Assembly: GCA_013339765.2 (NCBI GenBank)
Contig: CM023454.1
Span: 62,935,878-62,999,877 of the forward strand
DNA: 64,000 nucleotides
Direction of reading: 5' to 3'
From: Haemaphysalis longicornis
Lineage: Eukaryota > Arthropoda > Arachnida > Ixodida > Ixodidae
In this document: piece by piece, positions 44,446-54,718 of the stretch
Layout of the letters: every line of letters begins with the position of its first letter
How positions within the stretch are numbered: position 1 is the stretch's first letter
Position numbers and translations under genes: made by a program
Notes under the pieces: model-generated
Told to the model about the DNA's origin: nothing
What the model saw: the letters and a program-made list of their open reading frames with translations, nothing else
Database searches by the model: none

Positions 44446-44511
44446 TGGCTCGCCAATTTGAAGGACCCTTCTGGCCGTCTTGGTAGATGATGCTTGCACC
44501 TGCAAGAATTC
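44446..44511. repeat. 66-bp target-site duplication, right copy
   Basis: Exact copy of 40938-41003. Directly after it the gypsy frame resumes with DVTVVYKSERKHSDAG, which is what follows LQEF in the family, so removing the LINE and one copy restores collinearity. Confidence 0.97.
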
Positions 44512-44973
44512 GACGTTACAGTAGTCTATAAATCCGAGAGGAAACACTCCGACGCCGGCTGCCGGTCCCGTGCCCCCGTCGACCCACCACCACAAGATTC
44601 CGATGAAGACAGCGCGTTCTTCTGAGTCGTGACTGAGACCACCCTGGCCACCCAGCAGCGTGCGGACCCCGATCTACGCGTCATGATCGAATACATCCAA
44701 GGATGCAATGTCGCCATGCCCAGAGCCTTCAAACGCAACTTACTTGCATTCAGCCTAAAAAACTCAGTCCTCGCGAAGAAGAATTTCAGCCCCGGAATGA
44801 GAGCAAAAGATCTTCTTGTGATCCCGGCGGATCTTCGTGACGAAATTTTAGAAGCGTGCCAAGACGTCTTCCGTACATCTCGGCACAGCTCGCACAATAG
44901 GGAAAATCAAGGCGAAGTACTACAAGCCCCGCCTTGCATCCGACGTCAACCAGAACGTCCGGAGCTGCCGTGA
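44512..44973 (+). pseudogene. RNase H end and integrase N-terminal region
   Basis: DVTVVYKSERKHSDAG closes RNase H. A TGA (44625-44627) precedes VTETTLATQQRADPDLRVMI, then NSVLAKKNFSPGMRAKDLLV and IPADLRDEILEACQD. The zinc-binding H-H-C-C domain continues in shifted frames (HSSHNRENQGEV; then SCRDCRQRKTPPPRP near 44960). The domain helps integrase multimerise. It is frameshifted here. Confidence 0.8.
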
Positions 44974-45061
44974 CTGCCGGCAACGAAAAACGCCACCGCC
45001 GAGACCCGCCGTACTTCTGCAACCGATCAGAATCCCATCTAAGCCCTTCCAGCAGATTAGA

Positions 45062-45805
45062 ATGGACCTTCTAGGCCCGTTCCCTACATCCCAATCCGAG
45101 AAAAAGTGGATTGTTGTAGCGAAAGACTACATAACGCGCTACGCAGAGACCGCCGCACTTCCGAAGGGGACTGCACAAGAAATCGCAAAGTTCTTTGTAA
45201 GCCAAGTTGTGCTGCGACATGGAGCCCCGGAAGTCCTAATAACGGACCGCGGAACGGCCTTTACTGTGGAGCTGATGCAAGGAATATTACGCTACAGCAA
45301 CACGGATCACCGAAGAACGAGGGCGTTCCACCCCCAAACGAACGTACTAACCGAACGCCTGAACAAGACAATCGCGGATACGCTGTCAATGTACGTCGAC
45401 GTTGAACATAAGACTTGGGACGAAGTGCTACCGCACCTCACCTTTGCGTACAGCAAGGCTATCCAGGAAACTACGCAGATGACACCGTTCGAGCTTGTCT
45501 GCGGAAGACTGCCGACTACAATGCTCGACGCCATGCTTCCGCACGTAGAAGACGACGACATCACCGCCGACGTCCAAGGATACCTTCAGCGTACGGAGGA
45601 GGCCCGCCAGCTGGCTCGAGTTCGTAGAACGGACCAGCAGCTGGTGGATGCCGGGCGGTACAACCTCCGACGCCGAGAAGCCGAGTACCACCCTGGGGAT
45701 CGTGTGTGGGTTTGGACTCCCATCCGTCGACGCGGACTAAGTGAGAAGCTTCCGCGACGGTTTTTTCGGACCCTACCAGTTTCTACGACGAGTCGGCCAA
45801 CCTAA
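45062..45805 (+). CDS. Gypsy integrase catalytic core and GPY/F start
   Basis: The longest open gypsy frame in the window (247 codons). MDLLGPFPTS gives the first catalytic aspartate, LITDRGTAFTVEL the second, and HPQTNVLTERLNKTIAD the glutamate, so the D,D-35-E triad is present. NG in the usual HPQTNG motif reads NV. HKTWDEVLPHLTFAYSKA, TTQMTPFELVCGRLP and YHPGDRVWVWTPIRRRG follow. After EKLPRRFF a one-base shift moves the end (GPYQFLRRVGQPNYEVIPDG, then VVHVVRLKPYYAR) to another frame. The ATG at 45062 is internal to pol. The enzyme would insert element cDNA into chromosomes. Confidence 0.9.
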   Translation: MDLLGPFPTSQSEKKWIVVAKDYITRYAETAALPKGTAQEIAKFFVSQVVLRHGAPEVLITDRGTAFTVELMQGILRYSNTDHRRTRAFHPQTNVLTERLNKTIADTLSMYVDVEHKTWDEVLPHLTFAYSKAIQETTQMTPFELVCGRLPTTMLDAMLPHVEDDDITADVQGYLQRTEEARQLARVRRTDQQLVDAGRYNLRRREAEYHPGDRVWVWTPIRRRGLSEKLPRRFFRTLPVSTTSRPT

Positions 45806-45966
45806 CTACGAGGTGATCCCCGATGGTGATTCCGGAACATCACGACGACGCACGCAGCCCGAAGTCGTTCACGTAGTTCGCTTGAAACCTTACTATGCAA
45901 GATGACGAACTTTTTTGTTGTTCGTTCGGACTGTGTTTTATTTTAGCATGGGCTCGATGCACTCTT

Positions 45967-45976
45967 AGAAGGGGGG
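45967..45976 (+). promoter_or_regulatory. Polypurine tract of the gypsy element
   Basis: AGAAGGGGGG directly precedes the 3' LTR boundary. In LTR retrotransposons this purine run primes plus-strand synthesis. Confidence 0.75.
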
Positions 45977-45977
45977 T

Positions 45978-46400
45978 AAGGCCGCGAATCATGTATTGGT
46001 TTGATTATTTATTGTTTGTTTTTACTGCTGGCCAAGCCCGGCTGTGTTATCTGCGTTCCAAACGAAGCACGTCTTACATTCTTTACTTTTATGCAGCACG
46101 GGATATCACATTCAGATAAGCAGACTGTTTCGCCCTAACGCCACTATCCCAGAATAATCTTCTGAGATCTACAATGTTCTTGCTGTGAATCGACTTTTCC
46201 AGAAACACTTGCGCCGAAAGATAAAAGCCTGCAGAGCAGACGCCGTGGCATTCATTCGATGACAATCGCCTGTGCTGGTCACTTTGTTGACCGCTGCTTC
46301 GCCGCCTCGGTATTCGTTTGAGTTGTTGGGGGAGCACAAGTTCCCTTCAAAAGACTTGTTTCTCCTTCAAGACAACTGCGTTATCCTTGGCTTCGTGACA
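45978..46400 (+). repeat. 3' LTR of the large gypsy element
   Basis: 423 bp starting near GGCCGCGAATCATGTAT and ending CTTCGTGACA. It lacks the about 400 bp of extra sequence of the 5' copy and differs from it at many single positions. Confidence 0.88.
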
Positions 46401-46424
46401 ATAGGTATTGGTCAAGCCTGCCTG

Positions 46425-46725
46425 GACCAGGCACTGTGTTCCGTAACTTATATAGGTTCTAGTTGTGTTCTTGTACTTTTTGCACTCCTAGTGCTCCAAG
46501 AACCAACTCGTAATAACCGTTACGGCCAAAAGCTTTGAAGACGACGTCATCAGAAATACTGATTAGAGCACGCCATCCATTGCGTGCCTATCCCAAATAA
46601 TTGACCAAATGTCATACATGTAGGCTTTGCAATGAGACCTGTCTTGAGTGCAGCCGTTAAAAAATACATCCGATCCTACTGCAAGGGCACAAATGAAGCA
46701 AATAATAATGAAATGACTTTTTAAA
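46425..46725. repeat. Dispersed repeat R1, copy 2
   Basis: Partner of 12600-12930, same orientation. It follows the gypsy 3' LTR by about 25 bp. Confidence 0.8.
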
Positions 46726-47550
46726 GCCGTAGGGCCGGGTTCCGGACAATATGATAGTACGCTAGGTACTTTCATCCTTTGGTTACCCTGAGGGATTCAT
46801 CAACTCTGTTCAGTGCAGCGCAGTCGCCCTGCGCACGTTGTTTACATCGCGCATCAAAAGCGCGCGGCTATTTCCTGCGTGCCTGGCATACCGGATTATC
46901 TGTCACGCATACACCTCTTGTACAACATGAAAACTGCGAATGCACCGTGTCGCAAATTTATGCAGAAACGTGTGAATGTAATGAACCAATCGCAAAATGA
47001 AAGTTAACCAGGAGTTGACTACGTCATTCCTTGTGCATATTGCCTGTACGTATTTATAGGTGAGTCAGGAAACTTTCTAAAGCACCTGCAGCAACATCGC
47101 AACAATGTAAACAAGAGTGGTGTATCGACGAGCGTCCTGGCTTAGAATTGCGATACCACATCGCACAAAATCAACTAGCCTGCTGCACGCGTTCTCGCAA
47201 AACAAAGAAATGCTACCTCACGCCTCTTACTGGAATCACATCACATACACACAAAGGAACACACACTAAATCGAAACTACGGAAAAAAGCTTCCAATCTA
47301 TGCAAGTTATCTTCGGATTTTTGTGACACGGATTGAGGCAATTATTTCAATTCAAGATTTTATTGTGTCCAAAGCTTCCCTGTGGGAGCCGAAATGTTAA
47401 TTTTCTTTAAACGCCAACAACTACTAGTCAACATCCTTGTCTTCCTAAAAATGTATCCCGGACAGGCGGGCTTCCATCACATCCTTGACTTTAAGACTGC
47501 ACCCCTAGAGAAGGGAAGCGCGGCAGGGGGCCACATAAAGTTAGTTGGGC
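46726..47550. other. Unassigned sequence
   Basis: Two overlapping short plus frames at 46779-47007 are not recognisable. No repeat was found. Confidence 0.35.
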
Positions 47551-47554
47551 ATAA

Positions 47555-47685
47555 GGGATCTTGACGTTTTAGGGGATAAATTGTTGGCAGTTGGCACAGA
47601 CCCGAGGTAATTCGTGGTCTAAGGGAGGTGCCTTTCCTGGACAGTGGGCATAGACATGCCGATAATGATGATGTCGATGAAATGT
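47555..47685 (+). repeat. RTE LINE 3' tail, copy C
   Basis: Matches the last about 130 bp of RTE copies A and B: AAATTGTTGGCAGTTGGCAC, then GGAGGTGCCTTTCCTGG and GTGGGCATAGACATG, followed by GATAATGATGATG. It is a severely 5'-truncated insertion. Confidence 0.75.
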
Positions 47686-47689
47686 AGCC

Positions 47690-50605
47690 GACTGTCTAGC
47701 TTTGATGTAGGAAGAAGCCACTTTTCAAAAGCTTCAACTATTTTTATGGTAATCTCTGTCTGATGCCAGTTATCATAGGAACATACGTCATCCATTCTGT
47801 TGTGCGTCTCCAACAATTTACTGTTCATCCGCCAAGTACTTTGGTTTCGTGTTGCACAAATGATCTTTTCGGTGAGATTGAGATCGGTGAGTTCGAGGAT
47901 TTGGGAAGTTGGGGGTTTGATTGCTTTGTCAAATCGCAGGTGTCTATTGAATGAGATGTTTCGTAAAATATCGGCTTAAGAGAATGTTTGACTCATAGTT
48001 TTGAAGAAGCGCAGAGCCAACTGGGCAGAACGTCGTGTAAGTGCTGATTCTGATGTTATAGTAGTGAGGCTGCTTCTTGTTGCTGAGGGTCCCGCATTCA
48101 AATCCCGTAAGAATGTCAATAATGCTACCTCTAGCATAGGTTGCAGTAGAGCTCCAGAATCCAATACTTGCATTTCTATTGTCCAAAAACACAGGTGTGC
48201 CCAAAACCATGCATTCGTGAGGGTAGTTTTTCTCACCAAGGCACCTCGGGTGCGGCAGAAGGCTTTTGTCTCCGCTCACGTGTGGGATACGTTGCGTGTT
48301 CACCTGTGTCAGTACTTTTCCTGCCTTTACCAGGCCTAGCGCCGCGGTAAATTTTATGAAACGAGCAACATATATGCCTCAGGTGTTTGTTGCTACTGCT
48401 GTAGAGGCGGCCTCTGCATGCGGCACCATAGAATTTTTTTCTAAAGCGTAAATAAAATCAGAGTAGTAAAAAAATATTGCACACCCAGGTAATCCCAGTT
48501 ACCAACAAGGTCTTGATCGAATCGGCTTCGTGTACAAAGGGTATACAAAGGACCTGAGCCCTAAAAAACCGATTGTCATGTTTGGGGCTTCTTTCCAGAA
48601 GGTTGGAGCGTATTTCGAAGATTTGTCACAGCCTCAAGTTGAGTTTTCTGGACAAGCATTATGTACCTTGACAGTTGCCATATTTATTTAATGTGGGCCG
48701 CACGATGTGGTGTTTTATTTTTAAGGAGTGGTGCGCACTGTAAGTAGGCGCCAGTTTCTGCGCAAGGAAGGAAGCGATTTTACATTCCTAATACAAGTTA
48801 AATAACGACCAAGAAAAAGCCAGCCGCTTCAGTCGTTTAGAGTGAGTGCGTGAACCACTCATATAGACAAGGTTAGAGTAGGACAAAGAAGTGATAGTGA
48901 AATATTTTACGCGAAGAATGTGTGTGCTGGATTTGCAGCTGGTCCCGCATTTAAATCGAAAATAGAAGTAGTTATCCCAGCTGAATAGTTAGTTAAGTGC
49001 CTCCAGGTGAAAAAAAACAGGGCAAGTGGCTCCAGGACAAAAGTTACAGCAAGCAATACGTGCGCGTAGAATGAAAGCGCATATAACAATGGCGTACAGC
49101 AAGCGACAAGCGCTCTAACTTGGCCTAAATACGAGGTGTGAAAATAAATCACGTACAGGGCGTCCATGAGAAAAGAGGATGGCAGACATTTGGGGACTTT
49201 CAATCGAGGGGACCTAGAGCAGCGGTAAAGAAGCGCCACAGACACAGCCGGGTCAATGGCGATTGCGATACATTTGGCAAAAGAATCTCGGTGGCAAATA
49301 ACCTGCACAGACGCAAGAAGCCGGTGTGGGAAACATTTAAAAACAGGGGCATATTGTCATAATGGCTGGCCTAAGGACATGTTGCAGACATGAGGACGAG
49401 ACGCAATCGAACAGTTCGAGAACGGTTTCAGTGACGTTAGCAGAATAATGGAAGATGCCTTTATTGTGGTCACCGCTTTGGGGAAGTATGAGCAACAATT
49501 AGGCCACTCGCATGGTGCAGGTGCAAAACCGCACACAAAAAAGTTGACCGCCTAATTAACCAAAGAAAGTTGCACTCTTAGACTGCATTTATGTAGTGTA
49601 CAAGTCGGGATGAAACTGGAGGTTATGATATACAAGGCTAATCTCGCTGAACAACCAGCTGAGTCAGTGGGTAAGCTACTAGCTATGGGACCTGTGGCTT
49701 TCTTGCAAGACAGAAGATTTCGGACTCTCATAAACGATCGCCATGGGGTCTCAAAGAATAAACCAGTGTCCGAGTTAATATACATGACGTGCACGGTCAG
49801 AGAGCTGAGATTGGAATGCAAATACGTAAATGGCAGCCGATGTACTTGCCGTGCCTAATGCTTTATTCAAAAACCAAGAAATCAATATTTGAACTTAAAA
49901 ACTTTGTGTGGCTGAGTTTATTCTCATATACTCACGTACACTTACCAGCAAGCTAAAGGCACTGCAGATACTCAATACAAAAAAAAACGTTTAGCCGAGC
50001 AGCAATTGACTGACAGTTCCAAAAATCACCGCTATTTTATATATACATGTAGCAAGGCTGTAAACGTGCAGTATTTATTAGAAAAGCTTGGTCAAACGTA
50101 AAAAATCGAAGCCATTTGGCACAGATGATACGCAATGGCAGAGCGTAAATTGTTTTGCAAAGAATATTGTGGGTACGCAGAATGATAGCGAAAATAACAC
50201 TGTCGCAGTTTGCCTACGTCTTGTCAAGGAATGATCATGAGGTCAAAAAAGTACGAAATGAAGAGTTCCATTAAGCAGGACCTTGAACAACAAAGGGTAT
50301 TAGACCGAGGTGGTGCTATTAGGAGACTAGAACGCCCTAACTGAATGACTGTACAGATAATTTTGGCCAACCATAAACTTCAGATTTTTTTAAATTCAAG
50401 AAATGCTGGTAGTGCGAAAGTGCTACACTGGTCCTTGAATAGTGCTAAACAGGTTCTCGAACAATCAATATATTGAAGCCACAGCTCAAATAGCTACGCG
50501 AGGCAATCCTGCATCTGCATCGCGTCGCGCCTTTTTTCGTATGGCTTTTCTAAGAGAGGTATAGTTTCACTGAGAACCACGCAACAAAGATGCTTATCTG
50601 GTGGC
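47690..50605. other. Unassigned sequence with one protein-like minus frame
   Basis: A 119-codon minus frame (48303-47944) includes HECMVLGTPVFLDNRNASIG, DILTGFECGTLSNKKQP and YTTFCPVGSALLQNYES. An 82-codon plus frame (49610-49858) has LAEQPAESVGKLLAMGPVAF. Neither matches a family I know. The rest has no visible structure. Confidence 0.35.
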
Positions 50606-50611
50606 GCCCAC

Positions 50612-51067
50612 ATGTCTCACAACGCCTTTACCACGCGTTTTAAACAAAAGAAACGGCCTGTCGTACAAGTGCCTTTATTATTTCATTGTTTTCACCGCGC
50701 AATAAAATTCTTGAATCAGCTTCCCCGGGAAATCATCGAAGGCATTGGCGACAACAAATTTCTTGTACATTTGCGCACTTATCCTCTAAGCTATATCTTC
50801 CGACAAGTTTCAAGTGAGCATGCCTGCTTACTGCATACTTGATTTTATGTGAACGAGTTCGTACATATGTTTCTGAATATGTGTCTCGCTTTCACCACTG
50901 CATATTTTCTGTATATTACGCATATTTGGCGTAATTGTTTAATGTATATTTTTCCATTAGTTTCCCGGTTTCTTGTTATTCTTCATTCTTTTCGTATTGT
51001 TCTCACATTTCGTGTATGCAATTGCGCTTTTATCCCCTACTGTAATACCCTCTGAGCGAAATGAAGG

Positions 51068-51104
<37 letters not shown>
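50612..51104 (+). mobile_element. CR1-like LINE 3' end with (AAAT)n tail
   Basis: A 76-codon frame (50612-50842) resembles the last part of CR1-type ORF2: RAIKFLNQLPREIIEGIGDN, then KFLVHLRTYPL. A 3' UTR follows ending CTCTGAGCGAAATGAAGG and an (AAAT)n tail from 51066. The copy is strongly 5'-truncated. Confidence 0.7.
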
Positions 51105-51106
<2 letters not shown>

Positions 51107-51156
51107 AATAAACAAAAAACAAAACCTAACCCAACCTTACTTACGGAATTGCATGC

Positions 51157-51260
51157 AGATTTCGTGTCTGCAACTGCGCTTTATACCCGTCTCTAATACC
51201 CTCTGAGCGAAATGAAGGTAAATAAATAAATAAATAAAATATTTATTAAATAATAAAACA
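51157..51260 (+). repeat. Second copy of the LINE 3' UTR end and (AAAT)n tail
   Basis: About 65 bp (TTTCGTGT, CTGCAACTGCGCTTTATACC, CTCTGAGCGAAATGAAGG) repeat the segment 51008-51065, again followed by (AAAT)n. AT-rich degenerate tail sequence continues to about 51345. Confidence 0.85.
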
Positions 51261-51349
51261 ATAAATAAACAAATAAATAAATAAAAATACATTTATTTAC
51301 TTATTAACCTATTTATTCTTTATTTTTATTTTTTTGTTTATTTTATTCA

Positions 51350-52180
51350 CACATCAGTGTCCTCCAAAAAGGAAACGTAACATGAGGGGTGGTGCGAGTG
51401 GCAGACTAGTACAAAAAAAAAGAGGTTAGCGGTACGGGTGGTGTTCTGGCTACATAACAATAAACAAGACTGATACAGAATAAATGAGTGAAAAACCACA
51501 ACAACAACAAAAGATCGGACATGCTACCTTTTTGCTTTGGGACTGTCACGTGCCCTTACCGGCCAAGAAGAATGAATCGAGAACCACGGGCAGGCTTAAT
51601 GAAAGGCATTTATCACAAAGCGAACCTCAAAACGTTCACACACGACAAAGAAAAGAAGAGTTCATGGAAACAGTAGAATTACGTCCCGAGGTCAACTTAA
51701 AAGTCTCTTACTACATCTACTAGGTCTGACACAGAGTCCGTAAAAAGACCTACCTAATCTCCGACGATGAAGTGGTAAGGTTGCGTGAAGATGGCGTGAA
51801 GGGGTAGGGACCTTGTCGTCTTGATGTTGTACAACAGGAATGCCACTCTTTTCGGGTGCGTCGGCGTTGTGGGGGCCGTCGTAGCACAGGACGACGATAC
51901 AATGCCGCTGACCGCAGACGCGCGCCCGTCGCCGCTGGAGCCGCCAAGGCGTGAATTGGCGCAGCGTCGGGAGACCGGAGCCGAAGCGTCGTCGGCCCGC
52001 TCCCGTCCAGGCTTGTGTGGCGACGTCGGTGCCCTGGGTAGCGTCACCCCAGGCTTCGCTCTTCGGGAGCCCGATGTCTTCCTCCGCTCCCACCTGGATC
52101 TCTCTTCTTCCTCCTCCACTTCCTTCCTTCATCTCCGTCGGCGTCGTTGCGGGGATTGGCCTTGACTCATGACAGGGACC
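51350..52180. other. Unassigned, partly GC-rich sequence
   Basis: Minus frames of 146 and 121 codons (52132-51692; 52119-51754) overlap in a GC-rich block. The first is rich in G, R and D and includes GAEEDIGLPKSEAWGDATQG. I cannot name a family, and the overlap of several frames suggests composition as much as coding. It abuts the LINE 3' UTR at about 52.18 kb. Confidence 0.3.
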
Positions 52181-52751
52181 AATTCAGTGTCTGGCATACA
52201 AGTCAGACTGAAAGAACGGCAACAAGCTATGCAGCTATAAATTCGGAAGAAAAAGAAAAAAAATATATAATTTGAGAATGGAACACTCCCGTACTTGGCT
52301 TTCACTGAGAACAATGAAGGTAAGAAGAACGGGATCATAAAAGAGACGGCCAAAAAAGCGACAACAAAGGAAAAAACAAAGAAAAGGAAAAACTAATGAG
52401 GACGTTACACAATTCTTCGCAAAGTAATTAGTGATTTAAACCGGTCAGGATGTTTGGTCGGTAACACGTGATTAGAAGAATGTTACAATCTTCGCGAACC
52501 AAAAATGATTGTGCGAAACGTATGATTCATGGGCGGGGGTATGAGACTTAATGTTAGTTTTTGATGCGAGTGATTACATGCGATTTTGGCGTGACGTAAG
52601 AATTTGGTGATGATCAGTTGTGACACCTGTGGAATAATGGCAGCCTTGGTAGTTTTCAACGGTTGTTGAGGGGAAGAAGGGATGCACGCGATTTGGGGTT
52701 TCTGATGCTAGTGAATGAAAAATCTGAGAAAGCAAATCTAACTGCGCGGTT

Positions 52752-52988
52752 TTAGATGGCTGCTATGATTTTGATGACGCAACGTTTGTGCGGGTCATAC
52801 ATAGCTGCGGTATACTCTTGTTTTGGACGAATATGTGTTTTATAGGCGAGCGGTTTTAAGTGTGAAGGAGCAAATTTCACCGTGCGCTGCAGATGCCCGA
52901 GAGATCTACTGGCGCTGGCGATTAGTTTGTTCACGTGTGCGGTCCGAGATAAATTTTGGGTGATATGGACGCCTAAGTATTGGTACAC
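52752..52988 (-). pseudogene. LINE ORF2 post-RT segment
   Basis: A 78-codon frame: MYQYLGVHITQNLSRTAHVN, SASRSLGHLQRTVKFAPSHL, then QEYTAAMYDPHKR. It corresponds to the thumb and C-terminal region that in intact copies reads YLGVxIxxxLxWxxHI ... LEYAxxIWDP. Confidence 0.8.
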
Positions 52989-53952
52989 TTTTGTGGGTTG
53001 TAATGAAGATCCTTATTATGTAATTATAAAATAATGGGCATGCACACCGGGAAATGTCAATAATTTACATTTTGATACGTTTAAGGACATTTGACAAGTT
53101 TTACACCATTTTTCAATGCAAAAAAGTCCAGTCTGGATATAATTTGGACTCGCTGACATATAATTTGGGAATATAACACACAATCATCCGCAAATAGGTG
53201 AATCTCATTAGAAATGTTTGACGGCATATAACTAACATAAAAAACAGCAACGGCCTGAGTACTGTACCGTGTAGTACGCCAGACAAAACGGGAGCGATGT
53301 TAGATTGGGCGACATATTGCTGTGCGACTACAAAAAATTGCTTTCGTCCAAGAAGAATGTTTTTGATCGAATTAGAGCAAGTGGGTCAACACTGAGCAGT
53401 GATAGCTCATACAAAAAAGCGATGGTGGGGTACCCCGTTTATTGCCTTTTCAAAAATCGAGAAAAATTGCGTCTGTTTGGGTGTTACATTCAAGGTTTAC
53501 ATGCAAATCATATGTGCATGAGGCAAGCTGCGTTTCACAGTAGAGCCCCTTGCGAAAACCATGTTGAGATGTAAAGAGAAGGTAATGGTTTTCGGGGTGA
53601 TCAATGATTTGCGAAAAAATTAAAAATTCCAAAATTTTAATGCTACGGATGCAATTAAAATTGGGCGGCAATGCAATGGTGATGACCCATTGCCGCTCTT
53701 AAAGGTTGGAACAATGCTCCCAAGCTTCCAAATATAGGAGATGCAGTTTCGCCTTAACAATTAAGAAAATAGAAAAGGGAGGATGCCACAATCGGTTCTT
53801 TGGCATTTTTCAGCATTTTGATGTTGAGTTCGTTCGGTCCCGTGGGAAGTGATAGTTTTATTTTATTAAGTGTAGTCAAACCCGATCAAAACAAACCCTG
53901 ACCGAGCGAATCATGCCATATATCGAACAAAAATAAACCAGTTACGGAAATA

Positions 53953-54718
53953 CAGTCGAAACTTATTCCTTATAACGAACTTTACATCTGATATATCGAC
54001 CTCGACGCGCCTGAATGGAAGCAAAAATGCATGGTCTCGGAGCGGCGAGTGAGATGTTGATTGTCCGCGACCACTGAGCTGCGGCCGCGACGGTGACAAT
54101 GAAGCCCGCCAGTCAGTGTGTCCGGACCGAGACGGCAGCTCGCCAACCTTCCCGACGCTGTGCCAAAAGGAGTATCCTTCAAAAATTTCCTGAGTGTCGA
54201 CTACGACGTTGCCGCCACAGTAAGCACCTCGAACACCGGCACTGTCAGCAGCACCGTCGTAATGGTGATGAAAAGCACCGAGGAGGCAGAGGATGTTCCG
54301 AGTGAAAGCCGTCGGACGCTAATGAAGTGCTTTCCCCAGTCGATGTCCTGTGCCAATACTTCTTCAATATTGAAGCACATGGACTCGAATTGCTGCAAAC
54401 AATGTCTCGTGTAAAAATTCTGGGCTATTGGATGCTGCCAAAAAGAAAAGGGAAACGAAAGTCCCCATTTTTTGAAGTAGCAGTACAGGCGTTAAGGCAG
54501 AAAATAACCAAATTTTTTTTAATAAATCGATTGTTTTGTGTATGTAAATGACACACTTTATTTTATTTGTTTCCGCATACGGGGATGACAAGGTATTCTG
54601 GCTTATTGCGAACTCGTAACAATAAACTCGTTATAGGCGGGTTGGGATATATCTAACTATTGGATATATCGAACTAATCTTGGTGCATATTCCTGTTCGA
54701 TATAACCGGGTTTTACTG
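53953..54718 (+). mobile_element. pogo/Tigger-like derivative inserted in the LINE
   Basis: The element is flanked by TA on both sides (53951-53952 and 54719-54720). Its ends are CAGTCGAAAC and, on the opposite strand, CAGTAAAACC, with further inverted similarity around TATAACGAAC. A plus frame (54327-54551) encodes DVLCQYFFNIEAHGLELLQ, MSRV and a C-terminal RQKITKFF, which fits the end of pogo/Tigger transposases (LRRYF ... QxKITDFF). The DDE core is deleted. It separates endonuclease from RT in the LINE, so it is the younger insertion. Confidence 0.8.
54327..54551 (+). pseudogene. Tigger transposase C-terminal fragment
   Basis: A 74-codon frame as described for the enclosing element. It retains only the C-terminal tail of the transposase, so no catalytic residues are present. 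An upstream frame (54118-54414) has acidic TEEAEDVPSES, typical of the linker before this tail. Confidence 0.65.

Larger units (their letters stand above)
36558..46400 (+). mobile_element. Nearly full-length Ty3/gypsy retrotransposon, LINE-interrupted
   Basis: The element has a 5' LTR (36558-37385), a primer-binding region (TCTGGTGGAGGTGCTGGGT at 37386), gag, CCHC, protease, RT, RNase H, integrase, a polypurine tract (AGAAGGGGGG at 45967-45976) and a 3' LTR (45978-46400). Pol ends with VVHVVRLKPYYAR at 45866-45902. Gag and pol are broken by stops (for example TGA 39979, TAG 40126, TAG 40258, TGA 40980) and frameshifts, so it is inactive as written. A 3.44-kb LINE splits RNase H. No convincing target-site duplication flanks the LTRs. 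Confidence 0.92.

Noticed and set aside
45062..45805. Host gene for a transposase-derived protein
   Set aside because: The frame is collinear with gypsy pol, is followed by the pol end, a polypurine tract and an LTR, and its ATG is internal.
36558..46400. Target-site duplication flanking the large gypsy element
   Set aside because: CATAT before 36558 and ATAGG after 46400 share only part of the motif, and the 5' flank is RTE tail sequence; not convincing.
51692..52132. Real protein gene on the minus strand (146 codons)
   Set aside because: Several overlapping long frames on both strands in GC-rich sequence; composition alone can explain them, and no motif was recognised.
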